From contig CAZEYK010000004.1 in NCBI GenBank assembly GCA_964516055.1, positions 1 to 41,597 on the forward strand: DNA of 41,597 nt, in the 5' to 3' direction. The position numbers and the translations under genes are program-made. The notes beneath the pieces are model-generated. The model saw only the letters and a program-made list of their open reading frames with translations, was not told where the DNA came from and did not search any database. The stretch comes from JABIEQ01 sp964516055. Lineage in GTDB: Bacteria > Patescibacteriota > Patescibacteriia > Magasanikbacterales > UBA922. Position 1 is the stretch's first letter, and each line of letters opens with the position of its first letter. This document shows positions 16,475-23,839 of this stretch, piece by piece.

Positions 16475-16491
16475 TAAAAACATACACAAGA

Positions 16492-16526
16492 AAAAGCCAG
16501 CGTATTAGTTTCATACGCTGGCTTTT
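16492..16526 (+). terminator. Terminator hairpin after the epimerase/reductase gene
   Basis: A 14-bp perfect stem (16492-16505 with 16513-16526, 7-nt loop) ends in TTTT. Confidence 0.8.
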
Positions 16527-16529
16527 GTA

Positions 16530-16558
16530 TTGACAAAAAGTAAAAAAACAGATAGGCT
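16530..16558 (+). promoter_or_regulatory. Strong promoter for the FdtA-type gene
   Basis: Consensus TTGACA (16530-16535), 17-nt spacer, TAGGCT (16553-16558). It sits directly after the preceding terminator hairpin, so the gene at 16614 is a separate transcription unit with a leader of about 50 nt. Confidence 0.75.
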
Positions 16559-16613
16559 GAAAAACTGCTGTGCAATAACGCCAGTGGAAAAACAACCACC
16601 AAGCGAGGAAAAA

Positions 16614-17075
16614 ATGTCAGAAAAGTTAAAGACAACCCCAACAATTGGGGAAGTCAGTGAGATCATCGGTGGGGCACTGCATTTCAGCTTGCCCACTCCC
16701 GGACATCTCATCGTGTGCGAATTTGGCAAGTTGCCTGAGGAAGTCACACGTCAGATGGGGAGGATCGTTCGTTCGTATACCTGGGCTCCTCAGGATGAGG
16801 AATGGTATGCAGATCACGCCCATGCGAACGGTATGGAGATCCTCATCTGCACCCATGGATCCATTGACTTCGTGCTTCACGACGGTAAGAACGAAGAAAA
16901 GTTCGTCGTCAATCGGGGAGAGGCCGTATTCATCCCTCCCATGCTTTGGCACAAAGTCAGAGCACACGAGGGGGGAAGTATGCTTCTCGTCCTCGCAAAC
17001 GAGCCGTACGATCGCGAGACGTACGTTGAGTCCTGGGAACGCTTTCTTGAGCTGAAGAATAGCTCAGAAGGGTAG
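16614..17075 (+). CDS. FdtA/QdtA-type sugar 3,4-ketoisomerase (WxcM-like cupin), compositionally foreign
   Basis: 153 residues from MSEKLKTTPTIGEV. The C-terminal two-thirds matches the FdtA cupin family: DHAHANG (His68, His70), CTHGSIDFVLHDG, AVFIPPMLWHKV and LVLANEPYDRETYVESWERF. These enzymes convert dTDP-4-keto-6-deoxyglucose to the 3-keto isomer, the branch to Fuc3NAc/Qui3NAc-type sugars. The gene has 33 of 60 G+C in the line from 16921, a GAGGA Shine-Dalgarno site and A at -1, unlike its neighbours. It has its own strong promoter and terminator. Acquisition next to a dTDP-sugar pathway is inferred. A longer frame opens at 16530 but overlaps the promoter. Confidence 0.78.
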   Translation: MSEKLKTTPTIGEVSEIIGGALHFSLPTPGHLIVCEFGKLPEEVTRQMGRIVRSYTWAPQDEEWYADHAHANGMEILICTHGSIDFVLHDGKNEEKFVVNRGEAVFIPPMLWHKVRAHEGGSMLLVLANEPYDRETYVESWERFLELKNSSEG

Positions 17076-17104
17076 TACCCTCATTTTCTGTTCTTTTCCG
17101 CCGC

Positions 17105-17139
17105 GATGAATCATCCCAGTTTCACACCGATGATTCATC
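17105..17139. repeat. Perfect 11-bp hairpin after the FdtA-type gene
   Basis: GATGAATCATC (17105-17115) and GATGATTCATC (17129-17139) are perfectly complementary, with a 13-nt loop. No T run follows. It stands just before a canonical terminator. Confidence 0.6.
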
Positions 17140-17151
17140 ATACACCAAAGT

Positions 17152-17176
17152 ACCTGCCAATAAAGGCAGGTTTTTT
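17152..17176 (+). terminator. Intrinsic terminator of the FdtA-type gene
   Basis: ACCTGCC (17152-17158) pairs with GGCAGGT (17165-17171), 6-nt loop, followed by TTTTTT. Confidence 0.88.
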
Positions 17177-17190
17177 GGTACAAAAATATG

Positions 17191-17199
17191 TGTTACTAT
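17191..17199 (+). promoter_or_regulatory. Extended -10 promoter giving a leaderless mRNA
   Basis: TGTTACTAT (17191-17199) is an extended -10 element. Only 8 nt separate it from the ATG at 17208, so transcription should start at or within two bases of the start codon. No good -35 is needed for this class. Confidence 0.5.
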
Positions 17200-17207
17200 A
17201 TGCGCAT

Positions 17208-18671
17208 ATGGAAACACGAAAATCACCAGAACAATCAGCACGAGATACCAACCAAACTTCCCCCAAAGAACAACTCTTTGGCATTATTGAATCCGGAAAA
17301 TTCCAAGATAACGTTGCACAATTAGAAGAAGCCATTCAGGCAAAAGAATTAGATACCATTGCAACACATCTTCGCGGCCAGCAACTCGAACAAATGATTA
17401 TCCAAAAAGGACCAGAAGGAAAATTCCTTCGCATTGTGATGGATGCTGTTGATGCTGTTGCCAAAGAACAAACAGGAAAACAACTAGTGGAAATAACAGA
17501 TCCAAAAGATATTCAGCAAATACTCAATGCGGGAAAATCAGGACTCTCACCATTTGCCTTGGCAGAATATTGCGCTGCAAGCTATCACACAAAACAAGAT
17601 ACCTCAGTATTTCAAATAGGAAGGATTCTTACTGAATTTCAACAGGAACAACCACTCATGGCAGCACATGCACTCAATTGTATTGCTTCATCATATGATC
17701 GCCAAGGTATGCCCCTCGCTGCTCAGCAGCACAACAGAGATGCACTCACACTTCTCAATACCATTCCACAAGGCAGACAAGATCAAAATACTGAATGGGC
17801 AAAGATGAAAATTCGTCACGGACTATTACATCAGCGATCAGAACAAAAACCACACCAAGACATGATTGATCAATATCTGGAACTCGCTGAACAAAGAAAA
17901 GTTCTCGGCGATACTGCACACGTTGGAAGAACATACCTCGACGCAGGGAGACTCGCAAGCACTCTCGGAGAAACAAATCAAGCAATCGCATATCTCTCAA
18001 CTGCTATTGAAGAATTGGAAAACACCGGATACACCAACGCACTTATACAAGCATATGAGGCCTTTGCAAAGCTCAGACAACAAAATGGTGAAGATAGGAG
18101 AGCCAAACAATTATTTTGGAAAGGAGTGGGAGTGGGTGAGCGCATGAAACACCTGTTGCAAGAAGACCTAGAGCGAATGCAAAAAGAAAAAGAACACGCA
18201 CTCAAGATTCCTGCCACATGCCTTGTTGAATTAGTCGAAGATACCTTTTTGGTAGAAAACATAACACAAGATACAGACTTCCCACAATTTATGGGGATTG
18301 TGGTGGATCAAGAAAAAACAAAAAATGCTGAAGGCACAATAAGAAAAAAACTCGAAAACATAATCAACACAATCCTTCACGCAAGAAATCAAGATGTTGC
18401 GACAGAGCATCCGATTTCAGTATCTGCTCGCTCCGCGCAAGTATTTATACGAGAAAAAGGGCCAGAAAAAACATACTTTTCCTACAAAGCCAGCTTTCGT
18501 AATCCACAAGAAGGCATAGAGGCAATAGTGCGTGGAGGGCTTGACAAAACCCCAAAAGATGGGTATGCTGTCTTATCTTGGCAAGACCTCCTTACCTATA
18601 GAGATCATTTTGATGAACGGACACAAATTCTCATAGATAAGGAACAAGAACGACGAACAAGCAATTCATAA
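17208..18671 (+). CDS. TPR-like helical repeat protein, function unknown
   Basis: 487 residues from METRKSPEQ. The N-terminus (about 1-40) is polar and low in order. The middle (about 150-340) is helical, with alternating Ala/Leu/Tyr pairs resembling tetratricopeptide repeats (AAHALNCIASSYDRQGMPL, GRTYLDAGRLASTLGETNQA). The C-terminal ~150 residues form a different, unrecognised domain. No signal peptide or membrane span. It may act as a scaffold or sensor. The start at 17208 is chosen over in-frame Mets from 17106 because the latter lie in the terminator of the previous gene. Confidence 0.7.
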   Translation: METRKSPEQSARDTNQTSPKEQLFGIIESGKFQDNVAQLEEAIQAKELDTIATHLRGQQLEQMIIQKGPEGKFLRIVMDAVDAVAKEQTGKQLVEITDPKDIQQILNAGKSGLSPFALAEYCAASYHTKQDTSVFQIGRILTEFQQEQPLMAAHALNCIASSYDRQGMPLAAQQHNRDALTLLNTIPQGRQDQNTEWAKMKIRHGLLHQRSEQKPHQDMIDQYLELAEQRKVLGDTAHVGRTYLDAGRLASTLGETNQAIAYLSTAIEELENTGYTNALIQAYEAFAKLRQQNGEDRRAKQLFWKGVGVGERMKHLLQEDLERMQKEKEHALKIPATCLVELVEDTFLVENITQDTDFPQFMGIVVDQEKTKNAEGTIRKKLENIINTILHARNQDVATEHPISVSARSAQVFIREKGPEKTYFSYKASFRNPQEGIEAIVRGGLDKTPKDGYAVLSWQDLLTYRDHFDERTQILIDKEQERRTSNS

Positions 18672-18686
18672 CCTCGTTACAAACAA

Positions 18687-18725
18687 ACAACGCCTCTTGC
18701 TAACGATCTTAGTAAGGGGCGTTGT
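18687..18725. terminator. Long hairpin between the TPR gene and a foreign gene
   Basis: Positions 18687-18703 pair with 18709-18725 (17 bp including two G-U pairs, 5-nt loop). There is no T run, so termination is possible but not assured. Confidence 0.5.
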
Positions 18726-18777
18726 GCATAGTATCTGTGTTTGGGTGTTTACCCGGACGGGATAGCAGATAGTATGC
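18726..18777 (+). promoter_or_regulatory. Second stem-loop in the leader of the foreign gene at 18888
   Basis: GCATAGTATCTG (18726-18737) and CAGATAGTATGC (18766-18777) pair at 11 of 12 positions and enclose a small GGGT/ACCC hairpin. It abuts the hairpin at 18687-18725. The remaining 110 nt to the start codon hold a possible -10 TAGGCT (about 18865) but no clear -35. Confidence 0.45.
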
Positions 18778-18887
18778 CAATGGCCGCCACAACGTGTCTA
18801 ACCTCCATGGGGGAGAGAAGACGGAATAGCGATGTGGCAATTCCAACAATCTCATTTGCAGTAAATAGGCTGCAACGGAGAACAAAG

Positions 18888-19403
18888 ATGTCAAGCAAAA
18901 AGTTCGAAGACATCCAGGCTTTCTTGGCCTGGATGAACCTCTCCAATGGCGAAACCCTCACGTTCCCCCTGGCGACCGCCAAGGGCTGGAGCGTGGTCGT
19001 CGGCGGCGAGAACGGGGCGAAGATCGTGTCGGGCTTCTATGGAGTCCGGTCGCTTCCTCCTTACGGTGCGCCCAAGATCTTCGGCATTCGCTATCCCTTC
19101 GGGGAAAGCGAGTGCTCCGGCGTCATCGAGTTCGGGTTCGTCGACGGCAAGGCGGCGGTCACCAACCGCCGTCGTGTCACCGAGCACGACAGCCTCGCCG
19201 AAAACCAGAGCCTTCTCATCGTCATTCAGGCTCAACCCGATAGGGTTGACGAGCCTGTGGCCGTGGTCATCAACAACAACGATGAGGGCCATCTCAAGGC
19301 CATGACGAGCGAGGCCTGGCTCGAGCTCTTCGACGGCGTCCGTGACGCCCTCGAGTTGCTCGCCGTCCGCGAGCTCAAGAAGGCGTTCGCCACCGCCGCC
19401 TGA
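18888..19403 (+). CDS. Unknown G+C-rich protein, compositionally foreign
   Basis: 171 residues from MSSKKFEDIQAFLAW. I do not recognise the family. It appears soluble and mixed alpha/beta, with no signal peptide or cysteine cluster; the Gly/Pro-rich middle (VRSLPPYGAPKIFGIRYPFG) and an acidic helical C-terminus stand out. The gene is strikingly G+C-rich (45 of 60 bases from 18961), with GC-ending codons, a GGAG Shine-Dalgarno site 7 nt before the ATG and G at -1. It is bracketed by strong hairpins. Lateral acquisition is the simplest explanation. The minus-strand frames opposite it are shadows of this codon use. Confidence 0.7.
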   Translation: MSSKKFEDIQAFLAWMNLSNGETLTFPLATAKGWSVVVGGENGAKIVSGFYGVRSLPPYGAPKIFGIRYPFGESECSGVIEFGFVDGKAAVTNRRRVTEHDSLAENQSLLIVIQAQPDRVDEPVAVVINNNDEGHLKAMTSEAWLELFDGVRDALELLAVRELKKAFATAA

Positions 19404-19426
19404 TCATCCCCATCGTTCCTTTCTTC

Positions 19427-19472
19427 ACTCGAGCCGCTACGTTTCCACCTTTGGAAACGTAGCGGCTCGAGT
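19427..19472. repeat. Perfect 20-bp inverted repeat after the foreign gene
   Basis: Positions 19427-19446 pair without mismatch with 19453-19472, with a 6-nt ACCTTT loop. No T run follows. It is the longest perfect hairpin in the window and is about half G+C, like the gene it follows. Confidence 0.75.
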
Positions 19473-19474
19473 AC

Positions 19475-19511
19475 AAACAAAAATAGCCGAATACCTCGGC
19501 TATTTTTGTTT
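19475..19511. terminator. Bidirectional intrinsic terminator
   Basis: A 16-bp perfect stem (19475-19490 with 19496-19511, 5-nt loop) contains a T-rich 3' arm. It stands 2 nt after the 20-bp hairpin. Confidence 0.8.
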
Positions 19512-19560
19512 ATAGTATTTTTTGTTATGCTAAAGCTATCTTTTTTATTACATAGCATAT

Positions 19561-19902
19561 ATGAACTATTCACCCGAAAGTAGACAACCAACACAAGAAA
19601 CCGAAGCTGACTACGATTTTGACCTTGCCGTAGAAAAAATAGACGGCTTGATGTCATCATCAGGAGATAATGCCAAAGCAATGGGATTAATCGCCGAAGT
19701 ATACAACCATGCCCCAGATGAAATTCTAAAAACACCAGCAAGAGAAGTGTATCGAAATCTAAAAGCCATGGGTAATTCCACTTCAAGGGGAGAAAAACAA
19801 CAATATTTTGAAGAAGCGCAGGCCAATGTGGCCATGTTAAGAAATGCCGTAAAAGAACAACAAGCCAGAAATGAAGATTCACGATATAAAAACGCGGCAT
19901 AA
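19561..19902 (+). CDS. Small hypothetical protein
   Basis: 113 residues, acidic N-terminus, predominantly helical, no membrane span and no recognised motif. The TATATG start and composition match the native genes. It stands alone, with the terminator at 19475-19511 before it and another at 19914-19938 after it, so it is its own transcription unit. Confidence 0.6.
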   Translation: MNYSPESRQPTQETEADYDFDLAVEKIDGLMSSSGDNAKAMGLIAEVYNHAPDEILKTPAREVYRNLKAMGNSTSRGEKQQYFEEAQANVAMLRNAVKEQQARNEDSRYKNAA

Positions 19903-19913
19903 CAAAAAACTAT

Positions 19914-19938
19914 AACGGAGGGTTCCCTTCCGTTTTTT
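19914..19938 (+). terminator. Intrinsic terminator of the small hypothetical gene
   Basis: AACGGA (19914-19919) pairs with TCCGTT (19929-19934), extended by G-C pairs with one bulge, followed by a T run to 19938. Confidence 0.75.
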
Positions 19939-19940
19939 AT

Positions 19941-19969
19941 TTGATTTTTTGCCTCTATTTAGCTACCAT
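19941..19969 (+). promoter_or_regulatory. Promoter giving a leaderless cupin mRNA
   Basis: TTGATT (19941-19946), 17-nt spacer, TACCAT (19964-19969). The ATG at 19979 is 9 nt after the -10, so the transcript would begin at or just before the start codon. Confidence 0.5.
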
Positions 19970-19978
19970 ATCTCTATT

Positions 19979-20419
19979 ATGAATAAACAAATCCCCCTTA
20001 AACATGTCCCAAAACCATGGGGACACGAAATTTGGTTTGGCATCCAAGACGAATACGTTGGCAAAATTTTGCATATCAAAAAAGGGCATAGATACTCCCT
20101 CCAATACCACGAACAAAAAAAAGAAACACAATACCTCCTTTCTGGAAAAGTAAAATTTTATCTTGGTCCATCAGAAGAGGCACTCGAAGAAATAATTCTC
20201 CTTCCCGGAGACAAACTCGATGTATACCCCGGAGACATTCATCGCGCTGAAGGCATGGAAGATAGCCAAATTCTTGAAGTATCTACAAACCATCTCAACG
20301 ACGTCGTCAAACTCGCCGATGACTATGGTCGCGGCGGCAAAGGCAATAATCTTGACCTCGACAAAAAACTCGCCGACAAACTCGAACAACACGGTCACGG
20401 CCTCAATGGGTTAGCATAA
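19979..20419 (+). CDS. Mannose-6-phosphate isomerase-like cupin
   Basis: 146 residues from MNKQIPLKHV. KPWGHEIWFG, the LHIKKGHRYSLQYHEQKKET metal-site strand pair, LSGKVKFYLG and PGDIHRAEG match the type II phosphomannose isomerase cupin domain. Full-length enzymes carry a nucleotidyltransferase domain as well; here only the cupin is present. The role may be hexose-phosphate isomerisation for GDP-mannose-type sugars, but stand-alone members are not all characterised. It starts the GT2 gene series. Confidence 0.85.
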   Translation: MNKQIPLKHVPKPWGHEIWFGIQDEYVGKILHIKKGHRYSLQYHEQKKETQYLLSGKVKFYLGPSEEALEEIILLPGDKLDVYPGDIHRAEGMEDSQILEVSTNHLNDVVKLADDYGRGGKGNNLDLDKKLADKLEQHGHGLNGLA

Positions 20420-20422
20420 ACC

Positions 20423-20444
20423 CTATTGGCTCTGAACTAAGAAC
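20423..20444 (+). repeat. CTATTGGCT and AACTAAGAAC words
   Basis: CTATTGGCT (20423-20431) followed by AACTAAGAAC (20435-20444), just before the GT2 gene at 20454. Both words recur elsewhere in intergenic DNA. Confidence 0.5.
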
Positions 20445-20453
20445 TATAATTGT

Positions 20454-21317
20454 ATGGACGTATCAGTCATCACCGTCACCTGGAACTCAAGACAACTCAT
20501 TGGAGAACAAATCATTTCCGTCATGAAAGGCTGTCGGCATATTTCCTGTGAGCAAATTGTTGTTGACAACAAATCACAGGACGACACTGTAGCGTTTGTT
20601 CAAAAAAACTTTCCTCACGTAAAAATGTTGCCAAATCATACCAATGCCGGATTTGCCGCAGCAAACAATAGGGGATTGAGACTCGCACATGGAGATTTTT
20701 ATGTATTTTTAAATCCAGACATGCGGGTAGAACCAGGCAGTATAGACACCATTGTTGATTGGATGAAACAGCACAAAGACGTTGGTATTGTCTCCCCAAA
20801 ACTCGTCGACGAAAAAGGAAATCTCAACGAAGATGCAAAACCACGCCGTTTTCCAAAAGTATGGGAACAAGTTGCACTTGTGTTAAAACTTCCACATCTC
20901 TTTCCATCAATCATGGACAGCTACCTCATGAAAGATTTTGACGCAGACAAAGAGCAAGAAGTCGACTCCGTACGTGGATCATTCATGCTCATGAGAAAAG
21001 AGCTTGTAGATAAACTCGGTTGGGCATTCGATCCACGCTACTTCATTTGGTTTGAAGATGTAGATATTTGCCGCGAAGCAAAAAAACATGGCTACAAAGT
21101 AGTGCACACCCCCATCATCACCGCGGTCGATTACGTTGGTCAAAGTTTCAAACAACGCACCAGCCTTTGGAAACAACAAAACTTCACTCGCAGTATGCTC
21201 ACGTATTTTCAAAAATGGGAACCGTGGTACAAGTGGATGTGGATTGCAATGGTAAGACCAGTAGGAATTGGTATGGTAAGAATAAGAAATCTTTTAAATA
21301 AAACATACGGGAAATAG
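20454..21317 (+). CDS. GT2 family glycosyltransferase (rhamnosyltransferase-like)
   Basis: 287 residues, GT-A fold. VSVITVTWNSRQLI opens it, IVVDNKSQDDT and NAGFAAANNRGL bind the nucleotide, FLNPDM is the DxD-equivalent, and the acceptor-side GSFMLMRKEL...FDPRYFIWFEDVDICRE is the pattern of WbbL-like rhamnosyltransferases. A short amphipathic C-terminus (WKWMWIAMVRPVGIG-like) may touch the membrane. With dTDP-rhamnose genes in the locus, rhamnose is a plausible donor sugar, but this is inference. Confidence 0.9.
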   Translation: MDVSVITVTWNSRQLIGEQIISVMKGCRHISCEQIVVDNKSQDDTVAFVQKNFPHVKMLPNHTNAGFAAANNRGLRLAHGDFYVFLNPDMRVEPGSIDTIVDWMKQHKDVGIVSPKLVDEKGNLNEDAKPRRFPKVWEQVALVLKLPHLFPSIMDSYLMKDFDADKEQEVDSVRGSFMLMRKELVDKLGWAFDPRYFIWFEDVDICREAKKHGYKVVHTPIITAVDYVGQSFKQRTSLWKQQNFTRSMLTYFQKWEPWYKWMWIAMVRPVGIGMVRIRNLLNKTYGK

Positions 21318-21349
21318 ATAATTTATGTTTTCTTAACAAAAAAATAAGT

Positions 21350-21847
21350 ATGAATTCAAACGTACAATATAGCGAAAAAAATAATGTTGCCCCTTGGATA
21401 AATTTTTTTGCTTCACAAAAATTACTCATGTTAGCAACGTCAGACGGACAAGAAGTTTGGCTATCAAACGTTTTTTATGCGTTTTATACAGATCAATGGG
21501 ATATTTATTTTATTTCAGCAAAAGAAGCAAAACACAGCCAGCACATTCTTGTAAACCCACAAGTATCATTTAGCATCGCATGGTATGATTCCAGTGATTA
21601 CACAAACAGAAAAGGAATCCAAGCCAAAGGACTCTGTTATATTACCCATGATCCTGACGAAATAGAAAAAGGGGTAAGATCTCACAATGAACGATTTCCT
21701 GATTTCAAAAAAAGAATAACGCCAGAGTGGATTATGCAAAGTGATAATACTTCATGTCTCTGGGTTATCAAATCAACATATATCAAATATTGGGATGACG
21801 AACTCTTTGGTCAAGATGGCATACAAGAGTTTTATTATAAACAGTAA
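21350..21847 (+). CDS. Pyridoxamine-5'-phosphate oxidase-like flavin-barrel protein
   Basis: 165 residues. KLLMLATSDGQEVWLSNVFYAF, IYFISAKEAKHSQHILVNPQVSFSI and KGIQAKGLCY follow the split-barrel pattern of FMN-binding PNPOx-like proteins. The specific reaction (reductase, oxidase or heme-utilisation type) is not assignable. It is placed between two GT2 genes without obvious functional link. A second member of the fold is at 33454-33936. Confidence 0.78.
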   Translation: MNSNVQYSEKNNVAPWINFFASQKLLMLATSDGQEVWLSNVFYAFYTDQWDIYFISAKEAKHSQHILVNPQVSFSIAWYDSSDYTNRKGIQAKGLCYITHDPDEIEKGVRSHNERFPDFKKRITPEWIMQSDNTSCLWVIKSTYIKYWDDELFGQDGIQEFYYKQ

Positions 21848-21880
21848 TACGGGGGTGCTTTCAACTAACGGCGTTGACCT

Positions 21881-22963
21881 ATGAACCATAAATCAATATT
21901 AGCAGTTCATCTCGTTACCTGGAATGGAGAAAAATACATCCCATATCTTTTTGATTCCCTAAAAAAACAAACCTACAAAAATTGGAAACTTATCGTCCTC
22001 GACAACGGGTCAACAGACAACACTGTTGCGAACATCAAAAAAGAAATTAAAGAGTTTCCTGTTTCTGTTGAACTTATAGAAAATACCGAAAATCTTGGAT
22101 TTGCTGGTGGGCACAATCATCTCTACAAAAAAACAACCGCAGACTATTTTTTACTCCTCAATCAAGACATGTCACTCACTCCAGAATGTTTTGCCAATAT
22201 GACGGCATTCTTGGATACGCACAAAGATGCCGCCGCGATAAGCCCACGGCTTATGCGTTGGGATTTTTCTCAAGTGAAAGACAAAACAATACATAAAAGT
22301 TTTACGGATGATATAGATTCGCTTGGACTCAAAGTATTCAAAAGTAGGCGTGTCATAGAAAAATATGCTGGCGAACGGTGGTCAGTACTCAAACCAAAAA
22401 TGAACATGTCATTCCGTGCTGAACGCTGGAAAGGGGAGACGGCACTAGAAGTATTTGGTGTATCAGGCGCTTTTCCACTATTACGAAAATCTGCTGTAGA
22501 TGCCGTTGCTTTTTCAGATAATACTTTCCTCGATGAATCATACCACTCATACAAAGAAGATGTAGACCTTGCCTTCCGATTACGCTCTGCCAGATACAAA
22601 GCATATACCCTGCTAGACACCGTTGCCTATCATGATCGGTCAGCAGAAGGAAGAAAAGAAACAGGAGATATCTCAGCTGCCAAAAACAAGAAAAAACAAT
22701 CAAGCTGGGTTAAGTACCATAGCTACAAAAACCATATTAGAACATTGTATAAAAACGAATATTGGCAAAACGTGCTGCTTGATTTTTTTGCCATAACATG
22801 GTATGAAGCAAAGAAGTTCTTCTGGTTTTTGCTATTTGACAGAGCTGTCCTCAAGGGAATTGGAGAAATCTGGCATACACGAAAAGATCTCCGACATAAA
22901 ACAAAAGAAATAACAAAAAAAAGACGTATAACATGGACAGAAATAAGACACTGGTGGATATAA
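21881..22963 (+). CDS. GT2 family glycosyltransferase
   Basis: 360 residues. AVHLVTWNGEKYIPYLFDSLK, LDNGSTDNT, NLGFAGGHN, LLLNQDM and DESYHSYKEDVDLAFRL are the ordered GT2 motifs; the Asn-Gln-Asp in LNQDM replaces the usual NPD. A hydrophobic stretch near the C-terminus (about residues 295-315) could anchor it to the membrane. It is 4 nt from the next GT2 gene, so co-transcribed. Confidence 0.9.
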   Translation: MNHKSILAVHLVTWNGEKYIPYLFDSLKKQTYKNWKLIVLDNGSTDNTVANIKKEIKEFPVSVELIENTENLGFAGGHNHLYKKTTADYFLLLNQDMSLTPECFANMTAFLDTHKDAAAISPRLMRWDFSQVKDKTIHKSFTDDIDSLGLKVFKSRRVIEKYAGERWSVLKPKMNMSFRAERWKGETALEVFGVSGAFPLLRKSAVDAVAFSDNTFLDESYHSYKEDVDLAFRLRSARYKAYTLLDTVAYHDRSAEGRKETGDISAAKNKKKQSSWVKYHSYKNHIRTLYKNEYWQNVLLDFFAITWYEAKKFFWFLLFDRAVLKGIGEIWHTRKDLRHKTKEITKKRRITWTEIRHWWI

Positions 22964-22967
22964 CTAT

Positions 22968-23804
22968 ATGAAAGACATAAACATCGTTGTAGTAAACTAC
23001 AAGATGCTCCAACACATAAAGACCTGTTTCGCCACACTTTTTGATGACATCAACGAGAGTGGTCTTAAAGTACAAGTAACCGTGGTAGATAATTCAGAAA
23101 ATGCGGATGGTATAAAAGAATATCTCCAAGAGTCATTTCCACAAGTGCAATATATCGATGCCGGTGGAAACATCGGATTTGGGAAAGCACAAAATAAAGG
23201 GCTCAAAGCAACAGAAGCAACATATTATTTTGCCCTCAATCCAGATACAACCTTTCATGCCGGAGCAGACACCCTGAAAAAATTGTTCAATTACATGGAA
23301 CAACACCCAAAGGTTGGTATGATTGGTCCAAAAGTTGTTTATCCTGATGGAGAATTACAATACTCATGTTGGCGATTTCCTACATTCCTTCAGCCAGTAT
23401 ATAGTCGCACCAAATTAGGGAAAAAAGGCAAAGGGAAAAAAATAGCAGATGCCTATTTCATGAAAGAGTTTGACCATAATAGTACACGTCCAGTTGACGC
23501 AATTATGGGATCAGCGATGTTTGTAAGAGGAACAGCCTACAAAGAAATAGGAGGATTTGATGATAGATTTTTTATGTATTTTGAAGATATTGATTGGTCA
23601 CTACGTATGTGGGAGGCACATTGGCCGGTATATTATACTCATGATATAGTACTTACACATATTCACGGCAAAGGATCAGCAAAAGTTCCCGGAGTCATAA
23701 ATGCCCTCCTCAAAAATAAACTTGCCAGAATTCATTTTAAAAGTTGGCTCCAATACATGTGGAAATGGCGAGGAAACAATAAATACTATAAAATTCGTCC
23801 ATAG
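22968..23804 (+). CDS. GT2 family glycosyltransferase
   Basis: 278 residues. NIVVVNYKML, TVVDNSENADG, NIGFGKAQNKGL, FALNPDT, GSAMFVRGTAY and FDDRFFMYFEDIDWSLRM give a complete WbbL-like GT2 signature. It starts 4 nt after the previous gene (TATATG, no Shine-Dalgarno) and is followed by another GT2. Each probably adds one sugar of the repeat unit. Confidence 0.9.
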   Translation: MKDINIVVVNYKMLQHIKTCFATLFDDINESGLKVQVTVVDNSENADGIKEYLQESFPQVQYIDAGGNIGFGKAQNKGLKATEATYYFALNPDTTFHAGADTLKKLFNYMEQHPKVGMIGPKVVYPDGELQYSCWRFPTFLQPVYSRTKLGKKGKGKKIADAYFMKEFDHNSTRPVDAIMGSAMFVRGTAYKEIGGFDDRFFMYFEDIDWSLRMWEAHWPVYYTHDIVLTHIHGKGSAKVPGVINALLKNKLARIHFKSWLQYMWKWRGNNKYYKIRP

Positions 23805-23839
23805 TCTTGTCATGCTATGAACAATGAACCCAGAAAACT

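Noticed and set aside
18687..18725. Integron attC site
   Set aside because: The GGCGTTG end and hairpin shape recall attC, but RYYYAAC is missing, the GTTRRRY match is imperfect, the other islands have no similar site, and no integrase is in view.
19232..19900. A 222-residue minus-strand reading frame
   Set aside because: It runs across the 3' end of one gene, two hairpins, a terminator and another gene, and its residue composition is not protein-like.
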